NCBI GenBank assembly: GCA_016713435.1
Contig: JADJPD010000001.1
Span: 186,001 to 250,000, forward strand
From: Gemmatimonadota bacterium
GTDB taxonomy: Bacteria > Gemmatimonadota > Gemmatimonadetes > Gemmatimonadales > GWC2-71-9
Direction: 5' to 3'
DNA: 64,000 bases
The translations under genes and the position numbers were made by a program. Shown one piece after another: positions 57,378 to 64,000 of the stretch. The first letter of the stretch is position 1, and each line of letters opens with the position of its first letter. Under the pieces are notes generated by a model, which ran no database searches, was not told where the DNA came from, and was given only the letters and a program-made list of their open reading frames with translations.

Positions 57378-58098
57378 TCAGCGCGTTGCCGCCGCTTCCC
57401 CCCGCCCCGCCGCCCGCATCAGCAGCACCCCGATCACAATCATCCACACCGGCAGGACCGAGTTCTCCACCTCCGCGACCATCGCCACGGCGGGCGTCAC
57501 GTTGCGCCAGCAGGCGATGAGGCCGAGCAGCGCCGCGACGACGTACTTGGCGCCGTCCAGCGCGCGGGAAGCGCGCGTCGCCGCGGGTGGCGAGGGCGGT
57601 GAGGAGGAAGAAGAGGTTGAGCACCAGCTCGCCCACGAACTCGCCGAGGTAGTTGCCGAGGTAGAGGTTGAAGCCGTCGAAGAGGGCGGCGAGGGTGGCG
57701 TGGGCGGTGGGGTCGGGGGTGGTGGTGTAGGCCGTCGCGAGGGCCCACTGGAGGGTGGGCCAGCGGAGGAGGCCCAGCATCATGGTGAGCGCGGCCGTGT
57801 ACGCCAGGAGGGTCGCGGCGCGGGCGCGGCCCGGGGCGCGGGCCGCGAAGAGGGAGTTCGGTGCTTAAGCGGCGGTGGGAATCAGGAGCAGCGGGATGAG
57901 GCCGTAGAGCGCCCACACCGCGCGGCCCGTGGGCCCAAGGGCCAGGAGGTTCGGCAGCACCTGGTCGGCGGGGCCGTCGAGGACGTCGGGGTAGTGGAAG
58001 GTGGCGGCGAGGTAGCTGAAGACGGCGATGAAGAGGACGGCGGCGAGCACCAGCGCCAGGCCGCCCACGCGGGCGGCGGTGACGGGGCGCGGGGTCAG
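57378..58098 (-). CDS. DUF4386-like multi-span membrane protein (in-frame ochre and frame change)
   Basis: About 240 residues with several hydrophobic helices: LALVLAAVLFIAVFSYLAAT, YGLIPLLLIPTA, LVLNLFFLLTALAT, VLPVWMIVIGVLLM. The start may be CTG at 58098, because GGAGG lies 6 bases before it; GTG 58068 is the alternative. A TAA at 57865-57867 interrupts the frame, which then continues normally; near 57575 the frame changes to ALDGAKYVVAALLGLIACW and ends at TGA 57378. Topology and sequence style fit the DUF4386 family. Function unknown. Confidence 0.6.
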
Positions 58099-58230
58099 GG
58101 GCTACCTCCGGTCAGGCGTGCGGGCCGCGCTCGGGGAAGGGGACGGAGCGGGGATGGGGGAACGTAGGGGTCGGGATGGAAAACCACCAGAGGCCGGGAA
58201 CGCCCGATCCCCTTTCCCATTCGTCATAAG

Positions 58231-58354
58231 GACCGACCATGGTCGGCCCTCCTCCGCCACGCACCATTACTCCGTTTCGCAGCGCGATCCTGGAATTCTT
58301 CCATGATCACGCTGGTCCGGGTGGGGTTGAGGAGGGCCGACCACGGTCGGCCCC
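58231..58354. repeat. Palindrome-bounded repeat element, copy 2
   Basis: Homologue, in opposite orientation, of the element at 29398-29526. Palindromes GACCGACCATGGTCGGCC (58231-58248) and a relative at 58334-58354 enclose the shared interior (CGCACCATTACTCCG, CGCGATCCTGGAATTCTTCC, CGCTGGTCCGGGTG). The palindromes have changed G/C to A/T in step on both arms, so pairing is kept. Confidence 0.8.
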
Positions 58355-58375
58355 GCGACGTGGGGAGGGATCGGG

Positions 58376-61041
58376 TTAGGGGGAGGCGCGGAGGCGCTCG
58401 AAGCGGGGGTTGCCCTTGAGCGACGCGAAGTTGGGATCGATGCGGAGCCAGGCCGGGGTCATGGCGTAGGGCAGCTGGAGCGTGGCCTCGAGTTCGGTGA
58501 TGGCCTGCTCCGGGTCGCCGATGAGCAGGAAGGTCCGGGCGCGCACCGCGCGGATGTAGCCGCCCAGGTTGGTGCTGCGGTCGGTCACCGGGAGATCCGC
58601 CAGCGCCTGTTCCGCGGCGCGCCGGGCCTCGGCGGCCCGGTAAGCTGCAGGCGCGCAGGCCATGCCGAGGAGGGACTGGCGCTCGGCGTCGGAGGCGCCC
58701 TGAAGGGCGGCGGACTCGAACGCGGCCACGGCGGAGTCGCCGTAGGCGCGGGCCCGCGCGCGGTCGCCTCGGCCCCAGGCGGCCTGCGCCAGGCAGATGG
58801 CCCACGCCGAGCGGTCATTGTCGAACGCCTCGGGGGTGAGCGAGAGCAGGAGCTGGAGCTGCGGCTCCTCGAGGGCCCAGTACGTGTCGTCGAAGAGGGC
58901 CAGCTGCACCACCAGCTGCGCCTGCACCACCTCCGGCGGCAGCTGCCGCAGCGACGCGCGCGCGGCGGCCAGGTCGCCCAGGCTCAGGTGGGTGACGGCC
59001 TCGGCGTGGATGATGTTGAGGCTGGCGGGCTGCAGCGCCCGCGCGCGGCGGAACTCGCGCAGGGCCTCGGGGAAGCGGTGGGCGCCGCGGAGGAGGAGGC
59101 CCACGTTGTAGATGGCGTTCCAGTCACGGGGATCGAGCCGGGCGGCCCGATGCTGGTAGAGGAGGGCCGAGTCGCGCTGGTGCTCTCGAACAGGCCGCCC
59201 ACCCGGCTGATGGCTCGGGGTTGTTGGGGAAGTCGGCCAGGGCGGCGCGGTAAGCGGCGAGCGCGGCGGCATTGTCGCGCAGCACGTTGACGGCGTAGCC
59301 CATCTCGGCCAGGCGGGTGGCGGGGGCCCGGGGATCGAGCGCGCGGGCCCGGTCGAGCGCGGCCCTGGCGCTCGCCTCCAGCTCGCGGGAGGGCAGGCCC
59401 TGGCGGTTGAGGAAGCTCAGCGTGCGCGAGTATTGCGCCCAGGCCAGCTGGAAGTTCGAGTCGAGGGCCAGCGCCTGGCGGTAATACGCGAGCGACTGCC
59501 GCTGCCCCGCCGCGGTGAAGTCGTTGTTGCCGATCTGCTCCGCCCGCAGGAACGCCTCGTACGCCGGCAGGTTGCTGGTGGGCTTCTCGGCCAGGTGCTG
59601 GGTGACGCTGTCGGTGAGTGCCAGGTCCAGCGCCTGCGCCACCTGCCCCGCGATGCTGGCCTGCACCTCGAAGACGTTGGTGAGCGTGGCGTCGAAGGTC
59701 TGCTGCCACTGGCTCACCGGCTTGCCGCCGCGGATGGCCACGAGCTCCGGGCTCACCCGCACCTGGAGCGCCCCGTCGGCTCCACGCGCCCAGCGCACCT
59801 TGGCAATCAGCAGGTAATCGGCACCGAGCTCGTCGCCCACCTTCTCCAGGGGCTTGGCGCTGCCGCGGTACTCGGCGCTGCTGGAGCTGGCGATCACCTG
59901 GATGCCCGGCAGGCCGGTGAGCTTGCCGCGCACCTCGTCGGTGATGGCGTCGGCGAAGTAGGCCTGCGCGGTGTCGCCCTGGTTCTCGAAGGGGAGGACG
60001 GCGATGACCTTGGGGCCGCCGGTGCCCGCCGAGTGGCTGCCACGGCGCCAGGCAAAGAGCACGCCGGCACCCACGAGGAAGCCAAGCAGCAGGAGCGCCA
60101 GGCCAGTCGGCACGCGCCGCTTCGCCCCGGCCGACGGCCCGGAAGGACGCGACGCGGCAGGCTGCTCGGCGGTGCCGCTCGGGCGGAGCACGGAGAGGGC
60201 GGCGGTCAGGGCGCCGCCGAGGGCCTTGGCCATCTCGGCGGCGCTGGCGAAGCGATCCGCGGGGACCGGCGCCAGGGCGCGCGCCACGGCCTCGGCCACG
60301 GGGCGGCTGACGGTGGCGCGCGCGTTCCGGACGTCGGGCACCTCGCCACGCAGGCGCTTGCCGATGATGGCCTGCACCGTGGGGCCGGTGAAGGGCGGCT
60401 CGCCCGCGAGCATCTCGTAGAGCACGGTGCCGAGGGCGTACACGTCGGTGCGCGCGTCCAGGTTGCGCTCGCCGCTGGCCTGCTCGGGGCTCATGTAGGC
60501 GGGGGTGCCCACGGCGAGGCCGGTCTCGGTGAGCGCGCCCTCGTCGCTGCCGGAGGCCAGCGCCCGGGCAATGCCGAAATCGGCGACGAGGGTGGAGCCG
60601 TCCCGGGTGAGGAGGATGTTCTCGGGCTTGATGTCGCGGTGGATGACGCCGGTCTGGTGCGCGTACTCGAGGGCGCGGGCCACCTCGGTGGCGATGCGGA
60701 GCGCGTCCTCGACGGGGAGCTGGGTCTCGCGGGTGAGGCGGTCGCGGAGGCTCTCGCCCTCGACGTACGGCATGGTGAACCAGAGGTGGCTAGGCCTCCC
60801 CGGAGTCGAACACCGTGAGGATGTGCGGGTGCTGCAGCCGGGCCGTCAGCTCCACCTCGCGCCGGAAGCGCTCGGGGCCGAGTGCGTGGCCGAGCTCCGG
60901 ATGGAGCACCTTGAGCGCGACTGGGCGCTTGTGCTTCTGGTCCTGCGCCAGGAACACTGTCGCCATGCCGCCGCGGCCGAGCTGGCGCTCGAGCGTGTAG
61001 CCGGGGAGGGCGGCCTGGAGGGTGGTGCGGAGGTCTGTCAG
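58376..61041 (-). CDS. Ser/Thr protein kinase with TolB-like domain and TPRs (frame changes)
   Basis: PknB-type receptor kinase of about 885 residues. Kinase motifs: GRGGMATV, ALKVL (Lys), HRDIKPENILL, DFGIA, TPAYMSPEQ. The frame changes at about 60785 (after HILTVFDSGEA) and again in about 59180-59225 (NNPE to HQRDSALLYQ). A transmembrane helix (LALLLLGFLVGAGVLFAW) leads to a TolB-like domain (VIAVLPFENQGDTAQAYFAD) and TPRs. The start is unclear: no ATG fits, and CTG 61041 (LTDLRTTLQAALPGY) is the best match to family starts. A possible kinase for FHA-domain partners such as the cyclase at 20353, but not linked to it. Confidence 0.85.
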
Positions 61042-61348
61042 GTGCGGTCGGGAAAGGACGGCGAAAGGTACGAATCGCCGGGGGACTGACCAGAGGTGGG
61101 GAAATGGGAGGCGGGGCGGCGGGGAATCGGCGGCGGGGGCGTGGGGCGGACGGGAGGGACGGGGTGGAGGTGGTGGGCGGGGGGCGACGTCCCAGCGCTC
61201 GATCGCTCGCTGAAGCGAGCGCTCGGCACTCCAAGTGCTGAAGCACTCGCGTCCCGAACCCCTCGATGGGGTCCGGGACGCGAGTCCTTCAGGACTTGTT
61301 GGTGTCACGCGCTCGCTTGAGGGAGCGACCACGTCGGGCTGCCCACCA
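61042..61348. other. Non-coding region: G-rich strand-biased tract, then hairpin array
   Basis: 61060-61190 is strongly G-rich on the plus strand (few C or T). 61202-61330 is a run of short hairpins listed separately. No gene is supported. Confidence 0.5.
61202..61330. repeat. Cluster of short hairpins with TGAAG loops and a CTCGCGTCCC palindrome
   Basis: Contains CGCTCGC-TGAA-GCGAGCG, AGTGC-TGAA-GCACT, then CTCGCGTCCCG (61246-61256) pairing with CGGGACGCGAG (61274-61284), then AGTCCTTCAGGACT. The central palindrome matches the one at 56302-56338. Confidence 0.7.
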
Positions 61349-61650
61349 TTACGGCCCGTCGGCGGGCGGAGGCCCGAGGCCGCGCGCCGCGAGCCAGGCG
61401 CCGAGTTCCTCGGCGGTCTCGAGGATGGCGGGGTGTTCCTCCAGCGCGGGATGCACCATGCCCTGCGGGTAGCCGGTGGGCTCGCCCGTGTCCTGGTTCA
61501 CCACCCAGCAGTGGAGGAAGTCGCGCGGGCAGCCCTGCAGAACGGTGCGCGGGGTGCGGCCGACGAGTTCCGCGAGGGCGCCGTAGGTGGCGCGCTGGTG
61601 ATGGCGCGCCAGGAGCTGGAGGATCGCCTTGAGGGTGAACGGGGAGGCAT
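61349..61650 (-). pseudogene. Second copy of the duplicated ~100-residue gene, frame broken after codon 3
   Basis: Starts MPP at 61650; one base is missing (or extra) within CCCCG relative to the copy at 56838-57134. In the next frame the protein is nearly identical (LKAILQLLARHHQRATYGAL, RTVLQGCPRDFLHCWVVNQD, YPQGMVHPALEEH), ending at TAA 61349. Either a recent paralogue inactivated near its start or a sequencing error. Confidence 0.65.
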
Positions 61651-61692
61651 GTCAGGCCCGGAGCGGGGGAGCGGGGAGTGGCTGGGCGAGGC

Positions 61693-62820
61693 TTACCGAG
61701 GTTCACGGGCCCAGTGGGGTCGTGCGGCGAGGGCGCCGAGGGGACTCGAGGGGTTGGAGCCGTCGGCGGCGGTGATGGTCCAGAGGCGGAACTGGCCGCC
61801 GCTCCGGTCGCTTTCGAAGATGATCTTGGAGCCGTCGGGGCTCCAGGCGGGGTCCCAATCATTGGCGGCGTTGGTGGTGAGGCGCTGGACGTCGGTGCCG
61901 TTGGCCAGCATGGAGTAGATCTCCCAGTTCCCGTCGCGGAGGCTGTGGAAGGCGATACGGGCGCCGTCGGGGGACCACTTGGCCCGCTGGTCGAAGCCTG
62001 TGGTACCGGGAATTTGGACGCGGTTGGCGCCGGTGGTGTCCATGACGTAGATGCCGTCCGGGCCCTCCTGGCTGGTGAAGAGGATCTTGCTGCCGTCCGG
62101 CGACCAGGAAGGCGAGCCGTCCCAGTCGAAGTTGTGGGTCAGGTAGTGGAAGTTGCTGCCGTCGGCATTGATGATGGCCACCTCGGAGTTGATGCCGAGG
62201 GAATCCTGCCGGCTGGCCAGGAAGACGATCCGGGTGCCGTCGGGGGACCAGGACGGCTCGCCGGCGTGGGAGAGCTGGGGGGCCAGAAGGGTGATGCTGG
62301 TGCCCTCGCTGCTCATCACGTAGAGCGCCAGGTGCCCGGGCTTGGTGCTGATGAACGCCACCCGCATCCCGTCGGGTGAGACGGCCGGGGACTCGTTCTG
62401 GAAGCCGTCGTTCAGCAGGGGCAGGTTCCCGGTGCCGTCCGGGTTGACGAGGGTGATCCCGGAGGTCGGGGTGACGCCCTCTTGGTAGACCACCTGGTTG
62501 CTGATGCGCCGCCGGCAGCCCACGCTGAAGGTGACCGTGGTGGTCTGCCCCGCCGTGACGCTCGGCGAGCGACTCGCGCCACCGCTCGCGGTGCAGTTGA
62601 GGGCCAGGCCCGCCAGCTGCAGGGCGTGGGCGCCGGGGCTCAGGCTGTCGAAGGTGAGCGTGGTAGCGAGCCCGATGGGGACGGCGGCGGCGCCGTCGAG
62701 GCTCAGGGTATAGGCGTCGGGATCGGTGCCGAGCCCGCTCGTCGCGGTGACGACGCTCAGGGTGCCGGTGGTGGGCGTGGGGCCGGTGCCGCCGCCCCCG
62801 CCCCCCCCCGCCCCCGTGGC
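61693..62820 (-). CDS. PD40/TolB-type beta-propeller protein (5' end in G tract)
   Basis: About 375 residues visible. The C-terminal propeller has PD40 blades repeating WSPDG (GEPSWSPDGTRIVF, GSPSWSPDGSKILF, AKWSPDGARIAFHS, DPAWSPDGSKIIFE). Before it, in the same frame, lies a PEGA-like beta-sandwich (GTDPDAYTLSLDGAAAVPIG, SPGAHALQLAGLALNC). The frame enters a long G/C run at 62789-62816 with no start codon, so the N-terminus is missing, fused or misassembled. The protein is probably extracytoplasmic. Confidence 0.7.
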   Translation of the reverse strand, partial: ATGAGGGGGGGTGPTPTTGTLSVVTATSGLGTDPDAYTLSLDGAAAVPIGLATTLTFDSLSPGAHALQLAGLALNCTASGGASRSPSVTAGQTTTVTFSVGCRRRISNQVVYQEGVTPTSGITLVNPDGTGNLPLLNDGFQNESPAVSPDGMRVAFISTKPGHLALYVMSSEGTSITLLAPQLSHAGEPSWSPDGTRIVFLASRQDSLGINSEVAIINADGSNFHYLTHNFDWDGSPSWSPDGSKILFTSQEGPDGIYVMDTTGANRVQIPGTTGFDQRAKWSPDGARIAFHSLRDGNWEIYSMLANGTDVQRLTTNAANDWDPAWSPDGSKIIFESDRSGGQFRLWTITAADGSNPSSPLGALAARPHWAREPR

Positions 62821-63509
62821 GTGGTGTCATCAGCCGCCGGGGCCTGCGCCTTCGCCGCCTTGGTCCGCGTGCCGCCGGACGGCCACGGGATGTTCCGGAC
62901 CGAGGCCCACTCGGCGAGGGTGGCGGGATCGTCCCGGAAGTGATGCCGGACGAGGCCGTCGAGCCGCCGCAGGGTGTTGAGCGCCTGCTTGGTGACGGTG
63001 TCGAGCGAGTCGGTGGCGCCGGACCGGGTGCGACGGCCGTCGGTCACCTCCTCAGGGAGCGCGGCGAACTCGTTGAGCTTGGCCTCGAGCAGCGCCGGCA
63101 GCCCCGGGTCCATCCCGTACTCCAGCAGGATGGCCTCCGCCGCGCGGATGGCGGCGAGAATCGCCCGGGCGCGGGCCAGGAACGACTCCTTGGACGAATG
63201 AAGCGCGCGCGTCATCCGGAACTCCACCTTCCGGGACGGGTCGTCCGCAAAGGCGTCGGCCGCGATGAGACCGAGCGGCTGGATGATGCAGAACCAGATG
63301 TACCGGCGCACTTCCTCGGCCCGGCTGACCGCCTTCATGCTCCGGGCCTCGCCGGTGGTCTGGGTCTCGCCGAGCGCACGCATGGCCTCGGCGAAGTTGG
63401 AAAGCCTGGCCACGGCGGCCAGGATCCCCGCGGGCATGCCGGGACGGGCGGCGAAGAAGCCCTTGAGCCCCAGGATGACCCTGATGAGGGACTGCACCAC
63501 GGACGTCAT
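62757..63509 (-). CDS. Helical protein of unknown function, C-terminus uncertain
   Basis: The ATG at 63509 has GGGAG seven bases upstream. The first ~225 residues are all-helical and soluble (LIRVILGLKGFFAARPGMP, EEVRRYIWFCIIQPLGLIAA, QALNTLRRLDGLVRHHF). After PAADDTTPR the sequence runs into the G tract and becomes Gly/Ala/Pro filler, so the real end is probably near 62820. No family recognised. Confidence 0.6.
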   Translation of the reverse strand: MTSVVQSLIRVILGLKGFFAARPGMPAGILAAVARLSNFAEAMRALGETQTTGEARSMKAVSRAEEVRRYIWFCIIQPLGLIAADAFADDPSRKVEFRMTRALHSSKESFLARARAILAAIRAAEAILLEYGMDPGLPALLEAKLNEFAALPEEVTDGRRTRSGATDSLDTVTKQALNTLRRLDGLVRHHFRDDPATLAEWASVRNIPWPSGGTRTKAAKAQAPAADDTTPRGRGGAGAAAPAPRPPPAP

Positions 63510-63797
63510 ATGCTGCTCCCTTCGAGTGCGGGTGAACCACGCGGTGCGCGCGCGGAGTGCGCGGCACCGCACTCGTCGGGGGCAATCGTCGTGCCAGATG
63601 GCGCCCTTGCTTTCAAGAGCGAGGGCTTGCGCAAATGCTCGATATTGTGGCGCAACGTGTTAGGCGGCCTCATTTCGTTTTGGCAATCACCGAATTTCCG
63701 CTTGCTTGACAGCTCGCGCCTTTTGACAGGTCGTTTCGGAGCGCTCTCGCGGAGCGTTTGCGTGAGGCTGGCGAGGGGGGCTTCAAGAGAGGCGTGC
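63510..63797. other. Lower-GC intergenic region
   Basis: 288 bp with visibly more A/T than the rest of the window (for example TCATTTCGTTTTGGCAATC). It contains a 9-bp imperfect hairpin at about 63603-63626 and two TTGACA-like words near 63704 and 63722. It probably holds the promoter of the helical protein; no gene is supported. Confidence 0.4.
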
Positions 63798-64000
63798 TCA
63801 TTTCTTCGGGCAAGGACCGAAGAAATGGGCACGGTGGCCGGTGGCGGAGACGTTTGGTGCAGTGGCGCGGCCGGAATGTCCGGTGGCGGAGCCCGCGTGC
63901 ACGGTGGCGGGGCGCGCGTGCGCGCCGGCGGAGAGCCCGTGCACCGTGGCGGAGAGCCCGTGCGCGCTGGCGGAGGGCCCGCGCACGCTGGCGGAGAGTG
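63798..64000 (-). CDS. Possible 3' end of a repeat protein entering from the right edge
   Basis: The minus frame is open from the window edge to a stop at 63798 and reads as heptads of the form GLSATVH / GLSAGAH / ARPATVH / AGSATGH, ending FFGPCPKK. The heptads follow directly from the 21-bp DNA repeat. It may be a true repeat protein tail or only a by-product of the repeat. Confidence 0.25.
   Translation of the reverse strand, partial: LSASVRGPSASAHGLSATVHGLSAGAHARPATVHAGSATGHSGRATAPNVSATGHRAHFFGPCPKK
63799..63827. terminator. Hairpin beside the tandem repeat
   Basis: CATTTCTTCGG (63799-63809) pairs perfectly with CCGAAGAAATG (63817-63827), 7-base loop. Could end transcription entering from the right edge. 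Confidence 0.5.
63832..63999. repeat. 21-bp tandem repeat, about 8 units, continuing past the window
   Basis: Consecutive 21-bp units such as CCGTGCACCGTGGCGGAGAGC and variants with 3-8 changes. The phase is constant from 63832 to the end. A unit length divisible by three keeps any reading frame. Confidence 0.85.

Noticed and set aside
63659..63665. GTTAGGC resembling an integron attC core site
   Set aside because: No matching RYYYAAC core 60-130 bp away in a folded attC layout, and no integrase or cassette array in the window.
63506..63832. 108-residue minus-strand open frame covering the promoter region of the helical protein
   Set aside because: No ribosome site or family match; overlaps the likely promoter and the hairpin, and its composition is not protein-like.

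Overview
The window is GC-rich DNA of about 70% or more. It carries no rRNA, tRNA, CRISPR array or recognisable transposase gene. The gene content points to a Gram-negative soil or freshwater bacterium, most likely Gemmatimonadota: a TonB-dependent receptor with an N-terminal carboxypeptidase-like domain, many secreted and lipoproteins, an SARP/BTAD regulator fused to TPRs, a Ser/Thr kinase fused to a TolB-like domain and TPRs, a PEP-CTERM-like protein, and dense interspersed palindromes. The phylum is an inference from these traits; no marker gene was compared.

Left third (1-22 kb), mostly intact reading frames. A hybrid histidine kinase cut by the window edge is followed by a secreted serine hydrolase, a TonB receptor, a fibronectin-III lipoprotein and a small lipoprotein. 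Then comes a minus-strand cluster with overlapping ends: a type IV pilus/type II secretion ATPase fused to a receiver domain, hisC, hisB, hisH, a NUDIX hydrolase, hisF and a beta-helix protein. An Omp85-like barrel protein, a lipoprotein, trpE and an FHA-GAF-adenylate cyclase close the section.

Middle (22-44 kb). Two divergent secreted beta-propeller genes are followed by maf-dtd. A translationally coupled pair comes next; its second gene is an unusual three-part membrane protein (ICMT-like + PAP2-like + Lgt-like). After that lie an AsmA-like protein, glmS-glmM (UDP-GlcNAc synthesis), an HD-GYP response regulator, a trans-sulfuration enzyme, M48 peptidase-purD, mutM, small genes of unknown function, cspA with a long leader, and a LOG-family hydrolase.

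Right part (44-64 kb) is accessory in character: surface proteins, a broken cysteine synthase, VOC and PEP-CTERM-like proteins, and an LRR protein divergent from a BTAD regulator. Also here are a beta-helix lipoprotein, a duplicated ~100-residue gene, a DUF4386-like membrane protein, a Ser/Thr kinase-TPR receptor, a PD40 propeller, and a 21-bp tandem repeat running off the end.

Two patterns cut across the window. First, at least three families of short palindromic or MITE-like repeats occupy intergenic gaps. Second, about a dozen otherwise well conserved genes, including glmS, change frame in mid-gene, often at G/C runs. This looks more like consensus errors than real decay, so several entries are given as one gene spanning two or three frames.
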